A stretch of 64,000 nucleotides of DNA from Symbiodinium natans. Lineage: Eukaryota; Sar; Dinophyceae; Suessiales; Symbiodiniaceae. The stretch is taken from contig CAJNDS010002535.1 of assembly GCA_905221605.1 (NCBI GenBank), positions 904,001 to 968,000 of the forward strand, written 5' to 3'. The position numbers and the translations under genes are program-made. This document shows positions 39,389 through 50,672 of this stretch, piece by piece (within the stretch, counting starts at the first letter, position 1; each line of letters begins with the position of its first letter). The notes under the pieces are model-generated. The model worked only from the letters and a program-made list of their open reading frames with translations. It ran no database searches and was not told the origin of the DNA.

Positions 39389-40068
39389 ATGAAACTCTCC
39401 CGATCTGGTTGCCTTTGCACGTCTCCAAAGGTCCCAGCGTAGGATTATTCATCCATGGGATCCTGCGGCAGCACAGAGAGGAGAGAGCCGCTTTAGACAA
39501 GCGGGATAATGGACCGGTGCTATGACTGCAACGGGAAAGTGGCATCGCTACTCTTGGTCTTTCTTTTGCGCTCGAGGGCTCGCGCGGCCTTTGCTCTGCC
39601 GCTGGGTCAAACGCCATGATTGGCGTGCCCGGCAGAAGGTGCGCCATTCTGGCGGTGCGCATGTGCAGCGCCACCAAGAAGCATTGATCAGGGTCTATGA
39701 CGAGCTGATCTGTGCGAGCCCCGTCAAAATCGGACTACCACCTCAAAGAAGTCTACTACCTCTCCCAGGTGGGTAGACGGGTGGCGGGGTGTGCCTGCCG
39801 CTTGGAGTAAGTTTCCTTTCGACGTGTTGAGTTGATGGGACGATTTGAGTGCTTGTATGTGTTGACCAGAGTGCGCGGCAGCTAACGGTAGCCGTTGCGG
39901 GGGGGGTTTGCTTTGAGGTAGAACGGTCTCCTGGTTTACCAGGATCCTACCTCGGGCGCCCTCCAAAAAGGGAGCTGTGGCCTAGCAAGCCGCAGTTCCC
40001 TCACTCCTTTTGCTCAAGACCGCTATACGAACGATCGACCTTGTCGAAGATCCTGTTTACAGCCACAC
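39389..40068. other. Spacer between LINE B (-) and LINE C (+)
   Basis: Divergent 5' ends face each other. No domain seen on either strand. It may contain both leader/promoter regions. Confidence 0.35.
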
Positions 40069-42609
40069 GTGAAGCCGAGACAACGGCTGAGCGCCAAACA
40101 GCGTCTTCGCAACCACACACAACAACTCTATTGGGGGGCACTCAATGTGCGTACTATGAACTGCAAGGTGTCTAACCGGGGGGGGGATTTGGAGTTTGAA
40201 GGGGCAAGTCCAACAAAACCTTTTGATGTTTGTAGTGTGTTTCGGAAGCATCGGCTAGTGTTGGGGGCATTGTCGGAAACTCGATGGAAAGGATGTGGTA
40301 CATTGCGAGCGGACGAGTTTCTGTTTCTCTTTTCGGGGCTACCAGAAGAAGCGCCTGTGTCCTTGTATGGCGTTTCCTTCGTACTTGGGCCCAGTATGCA
40401 GGCTGCTTGGAGGGCGGCGGGTAGTCATGTTGTTTATCATAGTGAGAGACTCATGAAGATTAAACTACTCATTAAAGGCCGAGTGTTTCATGTGATATCT
40501 GTGTACGCACCAACATTCCGTGCCAAAGATGAAGAGAAGGAGAAGTTCTATGCAGACCTACATGCCCTGTGTGCTGAATGTAAGGCTGGGGAAGAATTGA
40601 TTGTCATGGGAGATTTCAATGCTCGAGTCGGTGTCAGAAATACTGCAACTGGTGACACAGAGGTCGAGGGACAGGACGGGGATGATCGCAGTCTCGGGGA
40701 CTTTGGACTCCCGGAGCTCAGTGACAACGGACGTCTATTGTTGGATTTCTGTCGCTCCTATGGTGCGAAGTCCCTACGAGTGATGAGCACTAAGTACAAG
40801 CACAAACAATATGGAACCTGGCAACATAACCGCACCAAACAATGGCACCAAATAGACCATGTGTTGTCCAAGGCTCGCACGGCTCTCTTGTTTCGGGGTG
40901 TTAGACGCATGCCAGGCTTAGATTTTGACAGTGATCATCGCCTTGTCAGAGTGTCTCTCCATGTCATGCGTGTGGGTAAACAACCACAGGGCAAGAACCA
41001 TGGGGTTCAACGTGACACGCGACAGAGAATGCCGCGGTTACGGGTGGATAAACTCCAAAAGCCTGAAGTCGTTGAGAGTATTAACGATGCCTTTGGGGAG
41101 CTTGTGGAGGACGCGCAGGCACAGGATTATGCTGCCTGGGCACGCGGGTTGCGTATTATATGCGAACAAGTGCTAGGAGAGGTAGACACAGTGTGGCGGC
41201 CAGAATGGCAGCAAGCTCACTCTGCTGAGTTGGAGCAGCTTGCTGCTGTGAAACACGCAGCTTTTCTACGCAAGGGGGAGGGGCCGGAGCGATTGGCTGA
41301 ATATAAGCGTATATGTAAGGCCAACAAGCGACGTGTTAAACAACTGCTGAACAAGTGGTGGGCTGATACGGCGGATCACATACAAGAGGCAGTAGATAGA
41401 AAAGAGCCGAACCATCAATATAAAGGCTATCAACAGCTACGACGAGTGTTTGACACGGGGAGAAGGGCGCCATGTCGTATTAAGGACCGGACAGGTCAAG
41501 CTCTGAATACACGGCCTGAGCGGGTGCAGCGATGGAGGGAACACTTTTCAGAGCTGTTAAATGTACCTACTACTGTTGAAGCAGAACGATTAGACACCCC
41601 TCAACCGGTTGCTACTAATGAGTCACTTGCAGCGGTGTCTTCCTTTGCTGAAGTCATGGTGGCTACGAAGTCCCTCAACTCGGGAAAAGCAGCAGGACCT
41701 GACGGCATCCCAGCTGAAGTCCTTAAGGTACTACGGCCTGAACATCTTCGCAGTCTGCGCGAGATCATCTGCAGGGTTTGGACAGGGTTGGAACCTATGC
41801 CTCAGGAGTGGAAAGATGCATACTTGGTCCCCATCCCTAAAAAAGGAGATAGAACAAAATGTGGCAAATGGAGGGGGATCCTGCTTACATCAGTACCGGG
41901 GAAGATCTTTGCTAAGATCCTTAATGGACGATTGGTGGGACATTTCGAAAACAATGGAGTCCTCCCTGAAAGTCAATGTGGATTTAGGTCTGGGCGTGGA
42001 ACCGCAGACATGATTTATACCCTCAGAATGGCAATTGAGCTAGGACATGTTAAAAAGATCCCGTTATATGCCCTATTTGTGGACCTGATGAAGGCATACG
42101 ATTCCGTATCACGACAGGGACTCTGGGAGATTCTAGACACGAAAGGGGTCCCTGCGCATGTTGTCACACTTATTCAGCAATAATTCTACGATGGTAAATC
42201 GGCATGTGTTTCTACGGAGGGCACACTGTCGGACTCTTTCGATCTCAACACAGGTTTGGGGCAGGGGTGTTGTCTGGCTCCCTTGCTCTTCAACGTATTT
42301 CTAGCAGCAGTCATGGAGGATTGGCAACAACGTGGACCGGACTCACTCTCCCTCAGATATCGTATTGATGATATTTTGCGACGCCACATGGATGAGGGGT
42401 CGCTGGATAAGTATAAAAGCTTTGAGGAATTGAAACTACACGAGTTGGGCTATGCAGATGATACAGCGTTTATCACTGACACGTATGCTAAACTCGTAGA
42501 TTTGGTCACGTCCCTACAGCTCCATTACACAGCATGGGGGCTCACCATGTCAGTTGAAAAGACAGAAGCCATGGTGACATCAGGCCTGATCCCTGTCCAG
42601 TCAAGGTGA
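40069..42609 (+). pseudogene. LINE C endonuclease-reverse transcriptase (RTE-like), one in-frame stop
   Basis: Frame 1 begins with an EEP endonuclease of the RTE/BovB style: ALNVRTMN, SETRWKG, VYAPTFR, GDFNARVG, QIDHVLS and SDHRLV, so all catalytic positions appear intact. The RT follows: VPIPKKGDRT, CGFRSGRGT, FVDLMKAYDSVSR (motif A), LGQGCCLAPLLFN (motif B) and GYADDTAFI (motif C). A TAA at 42181-42183 interrupts the RT between motifs A and B while the same frame resumes as FYDGKSACV. The frame closes at TGA 42607-42609 and the protein continues in another frame. The copy is therefore not able to make a full RT unless the stop is read through. Confidence 0.85.
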
Positions 42610-44245
42610 AACCGGTGGAAGGTTTCGATACTGTTAAGTTCAGCTCCGAGTTTTGCTATCTTGCATCAACAGCGTCCAAAGAACAGGGCTGCGAAAAAGA
42701 TATCATTATACGTATTGACAAAGCTCGCAAGGCGTTTTGGCGACTTGCGGCCAGTGTTTGGGATGTCAAACAAATAGATGTCGCCATAAAAGTGCATGTG
42801 TACCGAGCGTGTGTGCTGTCTGTCTTGTTATATGGTGCCGAATCGTGGACAACGACCTTTAGATGCAGACGGAGATTAGAAAAGTTTCACATGACCTGTC
42901 TACGCAAAATAAGCGGAGTCACAAGATGGGAGCAGGAGGAGTATCATATCACGAACGCACATCTCCGTACCTGGCTCTGGGTGTGCCCACAGCCACACAG
43001 TTAGTTTCGCAGGCCAGACTCCGATGGCTAGGACACCTAGCTCGCATGGATAACGGTAGGCTTCCCAAGCAAATGTTGTTTGCCTTTTTCCCAGGAAATG
43101 TAGGGACGCCTACGCAACCGGGACGGCGCACTGGAAAATATCTCGCTTTTGATATTGTTAACGATTTGGAAAAGGCAGGAGTCAAGGTTTGCGGGTGGAT
43201 GACAAAAGCGCGACGTAACGAAGGCGCGGAATGGAGACAAGTTGTTTTCCGTGCTGCTCCATGGTTCCGCCCAAAGCAACCGAAATTCGGACATCCACCG
43301 CCTGCCCGAGATATCGAGGGTTGCCGACCTAACAAGGCTCGAAGTAAAAAGCAGGCGTTTCAAACATCGGTGGTGGCTGCGCAAACAGCGTTTTCACAGT
43401 TTGAAGGAGAGTCGGGTTTCTTGCGATGTGAAGCTAGACTAGGTGGCAGGGAAAACCTGATCTGTGCTCTCCGAGAGGCGCTGAAGTCTGAATTGGGTGA
43501 AGCCTGGAACCGACTGCCTGCGCAGGAGGCCGCCGAGGCTGTGATTCACTTGCCAGACTGGGACGACTGCCTTAACTTATCCGTGGATCTAGGACTCCTT
43601 GTTATGAGTATAGATGCAGCAATGAAAGATCAGGGCGAGTGGCCGGCGCAACCACCGTGCGTAGGTCTGACACACAAGAAACCGGGCGTGACACGACATC
43701 GGTTATACTTTAAGCAGGCAAGACCCGCCTGCTATCTTCCCTCTCAGGAAGTCCCAACACACGGATTTTCGAGCGGAGTGAAAGTCACACTTAATCGGGG
43801 GGTTAGACGTTTACGCCAACATGAACATGGTGACTTTGTTTGTAGTATATGTGGGCGAAAATACCCAACGAAGAGGGGCCTGGCGGGACATGTTGAACTC
43901 ACGCATACCGAAGGCACTTTCAGGGAGGCTGGGTTTCAGTGTGAGCTATGTCCCAGAATCTTTGACAGACTGAGTGCCCGCACGCTACACTATACCAGAG
44001 ATCATGTGCTTGGATCTAGAGCGCTCTCGTGTCCATATTGCAAAGCTGTGTTTCCTGGACATCCAATGATGCGTTTACATATTGCAGAGAGTCATCAGAA
44101 CGAAACAGGTTTCCCCATGCCGTGTCCTCTTTGTGTCAATGCTGGCGCCGAAAACCCCCCCAATATGGTCAGTGCAATAGCCTTTAAAAGACACCGCGCA
44201 GCCACGCATTTACGCGATGTTCCGATCGCCGTTTTTGAGTCGTAG
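42606..44245 (+). pseudogene. LINE C thumb region and C-terminal zinc fingers, two more frame changes
   Basis: The RT thumb continues in frame 3 (KVKPVEGFDTVKFS, YGAESWTTT, CLRKISGVTRW), typical of RTE-like C-termini. Near 42965 it moves to frame 2 (LGVPTATQLVSQARLRWLGH, ARMDNGRLPKQML). The frame-2 part runs to TAG at 44243-44245 and ends in four Cys/His fingers: CSICGRKYPTKRG, CELCPRIFDRLS, CPYCKAVFPGHP and a CPLC...H...H finger. Their position matches the fingers of LINE A, suggesting a shared nucleic-acid-binding tail in these dinoflagellate LINEs. Confidence 0.8.
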
Positions 44246-44296
44246 CCGTAGCTGCTTGCCTCTTGTTTGCGTTGGGGGTGGTCTCTGCGGGTTTCT

Positions 44297-45247
44297 ATGG
44301 CGCCGGGTGAGCGACGTGACAGGGATCGTGATAGGGGCCGGGATCGCGACCGTGAACGTGATGATCGTGCAACAGCGCCCACAGACCTGACGGCGCTCCA
44401 GAATGACCTTGCAAAGACCAACCAACGTTTGGAGAAGGTTGCCAAGCTTTCCGTCTACACTGCTCGTGATGTCGGTGAAATGAAGAGCCACCTCCAGATA
44501 GTCTTGTTCGTGGCCGGGGTGCTCAGGGACTACGTCGATGCTCGTGATAAGATCCAGTCTGGCGTAGTGGAGAAGGGTCCGCCGTTAAAGTGCAGGATTT
44601 ATGACGCCGTGACTCAGTATCTTGTAGAGCCAGCCCGGCAAATCTCCCAAGAATGCGGCGCCAAGACAGAGGAACTCTGCGGGTTTAAAGCCCAGTTTGA
44701 TGTGGTTGCTGTGTCGAATTGTCAGAAACCGCCCGAAGACACTGGGCGACCTTGGGTGCTAGTTGTTACTTTTGCTGGCTCTGATCGGGGGCGTACCATG
44801 CGTGCATTATGGGGGAATCAGGCCCTTCAGCCCTTATTTCGTAAGCGTGACGGCGCTTGGCCAGACGTCGGTGCCAAGGCTGGAACGTACTGTATGGGGC
44901 AAATGACACAGGAGGTGGCATCAGAGGCAGGGATGGACTATGGGAAAGGGTGTGGTAAGGGAAAGGGGGTCAGAAGGCGTTCTGAGAGCCCGTCCAATGC
45001 CAGGTCTGCTCGGCTGCGTCAGGTCTTGTCCGGGGCCAGGGCAGCGGTCTCGTCCGCTTGCCATTTTTTGAAAGGCACAGGTCTTGTCCTGTGGCCAAGA
45101 AGCTTAGACGCCTTGCATCGAGCCAAAAGATTTGGGGTTTTTCATTGGGATTGGGTTTCGTCGTTGGGCTTCTCGTGGGTGGGCTGTCGGGGGATCCTCT
45201 CTTTCCGTTCTGACGGAGCGCTTCTTAATGCCAGGTCTTTCGGATGA
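44297..45247 (+). CDS. LINE C ORF3: Arg/Asp-rich coiled-coil protein, ORF3 family member
   Basis: It starts at ATG 44297, 51 bases after the zinc-finger ORF ends. It opens with alternating Arg-Asp repeats (RRDRDRDRGRDRDRERDDR), then a helical stretch LTALQNDLAKTNQRLEKVAK and a block RPWVLVVTFAGSDRGRTMRA leading to LQPLFRKRDGAWPD. These align loosely with the ORF3 proteins at 11147 and 35172 (NQxL...V..L; PWxL....GR....L). A GKGCGKGKG stretch follows; after about 44990 the sequence looks non-protein-like. Likely RNA-binding, gag-like; this is inference. Confidence 0.5.
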   Translation: MAPGERRDRDRDRGRDRDRERDDRATAPTDLTALQNDLAKTNQRLEKVAKLSVYTARDVGEMKSHLQIVLFVAGVLRDYVDARDKIQSGVVEKGPPLKCRIYDAVTQYLVEPARQISQECGAKTEELCGFKAQFDVVAVSNCQKPPEDTGRPWVLVVTFAGSDRGRTMRALWGNQALQPLFRKRDGAWPDVGAKAGTYCMGQMTQEVASEAGMDYGKGCGKGKGVRRRSESPSNARSARLRQVLSGARAAVSSACHFLKGTGLVLWPRSLDALHRAKRFGVFHWDWVSSLGFSWVGCRGILSFRSDGALLNARSFG

Positions 45248-45291
45248 GGTCTTGGATTTTGGTTTGGCTTGTTCTTCTCTTCCTCTTTTGG

Positions 45292-47355
45292 TCAGGCTGT
45301 TTTGTGTTTGCGTTGGCTGATCTCGGCTGCGGTAGTTCCTTGCGGACATTTATCGGACAAAGTATGCGACTTCTCTTCCTGTTCGACCAGCTCCTTGCCC
45401 CAACGCTTCCATTTGACAAACATATTAAGCCTATGCCGAACTACGACCAAGGGGCCGTCAATCAAAACCCGTGCAATGACAGTCAGGGCCTGGTCTGGCA
45501 ATGCAGAAAACATGTCAAAAGGATGCATCAGAGACAAAGAGAGAGTAGCAAACTGCCATGGGTTGCGACACACACCGCAAGTGACCGAGGCTGCTCTTCC
45601 CTCACCGAAATCTGTAAGCTGGTCAGTGACGTTCCTGTCGGGCCTAGGGCGCTTCGGGAAAACTACCCCCCCCTCAAAGTTAATCCCAAGCACCTTGGAA
45701 CCGGCGGGGACCGGGCCTAAACCACAACAAAGGCAATTCTTATCATCAAGAGATGGGACCTGGCCAGACGGCAGAGGCACCGTAACCTGGTACTGGTACT
45801 CATCCACAAGAACGATGGCCCTGGAAGTGCGCGGTTGCCGATGGGCAGCGGCGCGGGCGGACTCGTTGGAGATGCATGGGCTGGCCGGCATGGTGTGCGA
45901 GGCGCCCAACGCCAGAGCTGCAGCAGCAGCATACCTGGAACAACAGGCTTCAGGGTACTCGGCCTCTGCCGTGGGGGATTGCCGGTGGGTATGGCTGTTG
46001 TCGCACTGGCGGGCCAAGGTGCCTAGCTCCCGCATTGAAGTCCACAATACCTGGCGTTTGGCCTGGTCACCACCATGCATGCAAGAGTCATAAGAAACCT
46101 CGAAACACTTCGAGCGCAAGGCGACGAAATCGGGCAGCAACCACATGTAGGAGCTGGCGGGATTCTCAACACAAAAATGCGTCATGAACTCAGGATTCTG
46201 GGAGCGCTGCTCGCAAAGCCACATGCAAAAAGCAGACGTGCGTCTGTAGACGGCGTTGGCCGAATCGACTTTGGACTGCCAAGCAGGAGGTAACCCGGGA
46301 AGCCCGTCGGGAGAAGCTTCGCTTCGCAAGCACTGGGATGCGTGGCGGCCCTGCCACGGAACCTCACGCGGAGCAACGTGCACAAGAAGGACCTGCCTGG
46401 CCTGGACGAGCCGCGTCAGGTACGTCCAGGAAGAGTCCAGCCGCAGATCTAGATGCACACAATGAACCAAAGGCCGATGGCGATTGCTGGCACGATCGAT
46501 GGCTAGCACCTGGAATCCTAGTGATCGGAAAGCGAAAGACAGCCCCGCCGATCCACAACACAACTCAACGAACATCAACCTTTGCGGCCGCACGGCAGGC
46601 AAGGCCTCAGGACATGAAGGAAATGAAGGCACAGCGGGCTCACCCCGGGACCTAGAGGAACTAAACCCAAGGGGCCCAAGGTCGGGGAAACCCTTGGCGA
46701 AGGCTGGCACAGCGCGAATGGGCGGCTCAGCATCTGGGAGGTTGAAGCCAAGCTCACGCAAAGTCCTCGCAGACTGCTTATCAAGGTGCGTCACATTTTG
46801 AAGGCAGAAAGCAATCAGCACCAACCTGCGACCCTGTGAAGGCATGACCGCATGCTTCAAACCTGGGGCATCGATGGCAATGGGGCCTTGCTCGAGGCTA
46901 CATAAGCGAGCACGGAAAGATTGATCGCTGTGAGTGATGACCTGTCCATGCGGGCTTGCGATAGCCAACTGGCCCCCTGAAAACCGAGTCATGGGTATGA
47001 CGAGTGCGGGCAGGCATGCGTTTTGGGCATCGTCACGAATGCCCATCTCAGAGCCATCCAACACAACGATGCTGCTGAATACGTGCCGTGGTGATACAGC
47101 GCGCACCAACCTCGTGAAAGCTCTGACGGCATTAGGGTACTGCGCCACGGAAGGGTACAGCCCCGTCAAACCACCATGCCAGCACATGCCTGAATAGAAG
47201 GACTGGCGTACTTGGTCGCGGACAGAATGGGGACTGGTTGAAACTGCAATGACAGGAAGGGAATCAAATGCGCAGACTGCGTTATCAACAATACCAGGAC
47301 TCAAAGAATGACTGGCATCAAACGTCGCTGTCTCAAACAAAGATGCATGAGGCAT
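45292..47355 (-). CDS. Dioxygenase-like plus DNA-methyltransferase-like fusion protein of a DIRS-like element
   Basis: About 687 codons. The N-terminal third resembles a 2-oxoglutarate/Fe(II) dioxygenase: GIRDDAQNACLPALVIPM with RFSGGQLAI, then GLKHAVMPSQGRRLVLIAF. The distal H and R are present, but the first metal-binding H (HxD) is not. The next part has a C5-methyltransferase-type core: FVELCCGSAGLSFAFRSLGF (motif I), VHVAPREVPWQGR where PPCGT is expected, CVENPASSYMW (the ENP/ENV motif) and YDSCMHGGDQAKRQ. The catalytic Cys is therefore missing. A C-terminal tail has a CLCCGLG...CGVC set. Retroelement-borne cytosine methyltransferases are reported in dinoflagellates; this copy looks catalytically dead in both parts. 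Confidence 0.6.
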   Translation of the reverse strand: MPHASLFETATFDASHSLSPGIVDNAVCAFDSLPVIAVSTSPHSVRDQVRQSFYSGMCWHGGLTGLYPSVAQYPNAVRAFTRLVRAVSPRHVFSSIVVLDGSEMGIRDDAQNACLPALVIPMTRFSGGQLAIASPHGQVITHSDQSFRARLCSLEQGPIAIDAPGLKHAVMPSQGRRLVLIAFCLQNVTHLDKQSARTLRELGFNLPDAEPPIRAVPAFAKGFPDLGPLGFSSSRSRGEPAVPSFPSCPEALPAVRPQRLMFVELCCGSAGLSFAFRSLGFQVLAIDRASNRHRPLVHCVHLDLRLDSSWTYLTRLVQARQVLLVHVAPREVPWQGRHASQCLRSEASPDGLPGLPPAWQSKVDSANAVYRRTSAFCMWLCEQRSQNPEFMTHFCVENPASSYMWLLPDFVALRSKCFEVSYDSCMHGGDQAKRQVLWTSMRELGTLARQCDNSHTHRQSPTAEAEYPEACCSRYAAAAALALGASHTMPASPCISNESARAAAHRQPRTSRAIVLVDEYQYQVTVPLPSGQVPSLDDKNCLCCGLGPVPAGSKVLGINFEGGVVFPKRPRPDRNVTDQLTDFGEGRAASVTCGVCRNPWQFATLSLSLMHPFDMFSALPDQALTVIARVLIDGPLVVVRHRLNMFVKWKRWGKELVEQEEKSHTLSDKCPQGTTAAEISQRKHKTA

Positions 47356-47537
47356 CGAAAAAGGGTTCGGTTGCCTAGGAGCATCCGAACCATCATGAAA
47401 CTGGGGCTGCGGGCATCCGAGCCGACACTCACACTTTGAAGGCGGGGTCGCAATGGTTGCTTTTCAGCATCCAATGCACGCGGTCCCTGGTCCTCCCCCC
47501 GCGAGGACACACGGTCAGCACACACCTCATGGCCTAG

Positions 47538-48768
47538 TCACTCTGACGGGGCCTTGTTACGCTTGGGACAAGTGGAAGCTCCATGACCGTGCTGCCCGCA
47601 CTTCGGGATTGCGCAAGCATGCAAGCCGCGAACACATGCATTGTTCTTAACCTCATTGGACAGGATCTTAGCTGGAACCCGTAGCAGTAAGGGTTGCCTT
47701 TTTTGGTTGACGCAGTGCACCCCCATGCAACCAACTGTGCTGGCATCCCTGGCGATTTGAACTTGCCCTTACCTTTTCCGGCGCCTTTGGGTTGTCGAGG
47801 CCCGCGCGGGCCCGGCCTTCTGGCTTCTCTGCATCCTTGCCCTCATCAGACGCCCGTGAAGACCCCGACGGTAGGGGCTGCATCAAGCACACAACGTCGA
47901 AGCTCGTCATGACACTGGGAACATGAGTGTCTAAGGGCCGGGCACCAGCATTTGCCTGAACCCCATCACGGGTCAGGTCCCTGAGCTCGCTGAAAAGCTT
48001 TTTGTCAGCAGCGACAAGCTGGGCCCAGGTCGGCTTGGCGTAGCCCGCGGGGGCATCCTGCATGCGGGCTCTGATGAGCCTGTCGCTCCACTGCTGCATC
48101 ACGGAATACTCCACCAGATTGGCTTGGTCCATGGCAAGAGATCGACGCTGCAAAGCCTGCGTGATGTGAACTTCCGAAGTAGTGACAGCCTTTTGCTCTG
48201 CATCCTTGTTCTCCACCTTCAACCGCCCGGAATGCTCGTCTACAGTGAAGCGGGTGTCTTTACGCCTGTCGGAGCCTACTTCCTGTTCCCGCGAAGTGCA
48301 TGCTTCCCAGGGCAGATACCTCAGCTCATTGCTTTCGTAGCACGCCACAGCCTTGTCCACCAGCGCTTCGCTGGGCTCGGTCTCGTTTTTGATCGAAACT
48401 CCAACAAGCTTCTTTTTCTGCTTTTCGAACCGCTCAGCCCGCTCGGGCTGAGTCAGTCGTCGGCTCGTCGGTTCGTCCGACTTTTCAATCTTCTGACGGA
48501 GTTCCGACGTGACAACTGCATAGGACTCATGGTAAAGGGCTCGGAAACTGGCCTGGACACCCAACTCCGCATCTCTTCCAAGCATAGTCTTAAGTGCGGC
48601 CATCAGCGGCGTCTCATCAGCCTGCCCTGGTGTAAAGCTCGAAATGAAGGCCAGCTGCCTAAGCGAACTCACGGATGCCTTGATTTTGTCGGCATCAGCT
48701 GTCGGGATCCCACTCGCATCCACCCTAGCGTTGAAAACGCTCTGGCTGTCGGAGTACGAAGTCGCCAT
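47538..48768 (-). pseudogene. Gag-like protein of the DIRS-like element, one frameshift before its zinc knuckle
   Basis: The best start is ATG 48768 (MATSYSDSQSVFNARV); an open frame extends upstream to 48819. The protein has LRQLAFISSFTPGQADETPL, FRALYHESYAVVTSELRQ, a charged middle, and EVHITQALQRRSLAMDQANL with MQQWSDRLIRARM. Near 47740 it must change frame to reach CAIPKCGQHGHGASTCP, a CCHC-like knuckle. These blocks match my memory of gag-type proteins common in dinoflagellate retroelements. It would coat element RNA. Frameshift makes this copy defective unless recoded. Confidence 0.55.
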
Positions 48769-49014
48769 CCTAAGCACGTCACTCGAAAATCCAAGCCGAA
48801 AACTACGCGGACCACACAACGTACAGTCAGCTGCGACGACACTTCAAGTTTCATGGGAATACGAATTGGCACTCACCCCTTTCTGGGAGCACTGACAGCA
48901 CGATCATCGTCCGTTGCGTACGTTCGCTCAATGTTCAACACCAGGGCTCCAAAATTTCATGTGCACTTCGCGACTTCAAGTTGAACGTTCTTTTGTTTAC
49001 GCATCCATGAACAC
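48769..49014. other. Spacer between gag and recombinase blocks
   Basis: No gene recognised; possibly the gag leader. Confidence 0.3.
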
Positions 49015-49140
49015 GTTTGGCCTGGCATCGACATGGCGCCCCAGGACTGGGACCTGGCATCGTCTAATTAGGACGCCCCAGGCCGCTCTCGCTTCATAGG
49101 CTCGGCCTGGCATCGTCTAAAACGCCCCAGACCTTCTCGC
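49015..49140. repeat. Short tandem repeats with cctggcatcg...cgccccag units
   Basis: Three units begin near 49020, 49051 and 49107 (gcctggcatcg, acctggcatcg, gcctggcatcg) and each is followed by a cgccccag. They lie at the 3' end of the recombinase block. Confidence 0.65.
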
Positions 49141-49790
49141 TTCTCAGCCCTTCGGGCAACACCGCCCACAGACGGGAAACAGGACCTGCGGCACAGCGTC
49201 GCACCTGACGTAAGACTTTGTGATTGCTCGACCGCATCGGAATTGCGAACCCTTCTCCGAGGAAACCACGTGGATGTAGCGGCTGGTGTTGCGTCGAAAG
49301 ACTTCGGCATCGGCCATCGCCTCACGCAAGCCTGCTGCGGGCTGCCACGGCCCAACAATTTCATCAGCTGCATGTTCTTCCTCCTCCACATCTGGGTGCT
49401 CCTCGTCCTCGCTGCCCTCGGAAGACGCAGAAATTTCATCATCATCCCCGACAAGTGGGGGGTCGCCATGAACATTCCAGACCTCGTAGCATCTGGCCGG
49501 AATTTATCCAAAGCAATGGATTCCAAGATGGCATCAAATTCTCTGAGAGCCGGTGCCACGTTGTCTCTACCGTACACCACATCGCAATTTGATCTTGCAG
49601 AAGAGTGATATCCCAGGATCACGCGGAGCTCCTTACTGGTGCCCCACTTCGCAGCCCAGCTGAGGCCCGTAGCCTTGAGAGAATGAGTTCCAAGGGCCCT
49701 TACCGACGCAACGTCCTCGCCCGACTTATAGAGCAGACTTCGCAACCACCTGGCACCCATTCCCACGCTCATTGGCGATGTGGTCCATCC

Positions 49791-49810
49791 ACCGTCATCC
49801 ACCGTCATCC
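49791..49810. repeat. 10-bp tandem duplication causing a frameshift
   Basis: The decamer accgtcatcc occurs twice in a row. The recombinase frame before it ends ...PMDDGG, and the frame after it (shifted by one) continues to the catalytic THSLK block. One extra 10-bp copy gives exactly this shift. Confidence 0.7.
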
Positions 49811-50454
49811 ATAGGCGTCGGCAACAAAGGTTTGTCCTCGCCAAAGCCTGGTCCATAAACCTCTGCAATGTCCATCCACGCCAGGCCCCATGAATCGTCG
49901 AGGAGACCCTGTATGGTTGCGCACATCGCAAGGTAACGGGTCTTTCTTTCCAATGTATATGCCGTCTTGGTGCGACTAACCGAAGCCTCCAGAAAACCTT
50001 TATAGCCCCCGTCCGGAAGTTCAACAACGTCTTTGGTGAGGAGACCGCTGTTCTGCATATCGGAGAAGCGTGCTCGGGCGTAGATTGCGTAAACGAAACA
50101 CCCAGCAGCATACCTGTCAGCGCCACCGAAGTCCCCTTGACCCAGGACTATGCGCTCCAATGCCTTGACATGGGAGACCTTCAATGGCGGCTTCTGGACT
50201 TGCTTGCGCTTTTTCAAATACAAACTATTGCATGCTCCCGTCAATCGAGTCGAAAAGACATCCTCGAACTTGCACTTAAGGACATGTCGGCAAAAGGCAA
50301 CGGAGCTGAGGAAGCTGCGAGCAAACGTGGGCGCCTGCTTTGCGCAATAATCTTTCACAAAGCGGTGTAGGAAATCCTCTTGCAACGGGAAAGGTGGGTG
50401 CCCCGCTTTTTTGCAGAATTGTACGTACCTCATAATCGGCCCAGCCCGTCCATG

Positions 50455-50672
50455 TTGTGAACTGAGAATGCAACTGCAATACGTGAACTGCAAACGTGAA
50501 TGCAATACGTGAACTGAGAACACAATGCAATACGTGAACTGAGAACACAATGCAATACGTGAACTGAGAACGCGACTGCAATACGTGTGAACTGAGAAAA
50601 TGACTGCAAAAAGTGGACTGAGAGCACGACTACAATACTTGAAGTGTGAACGCGAATGCAATACGTCTGGCC
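50455..50672. repeat. Minisatellite of about 25-31-bp units inside the recombinase
   Basis: About eight units based on aatgcaatacgtgaactgag. Read on the minus strand each unit carries ttctcagttcacgtattgca, a polypyrimidine-plus-AG pattern. It sits between two parts that are contiguous in related recombinases. Confidence 0.85.
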
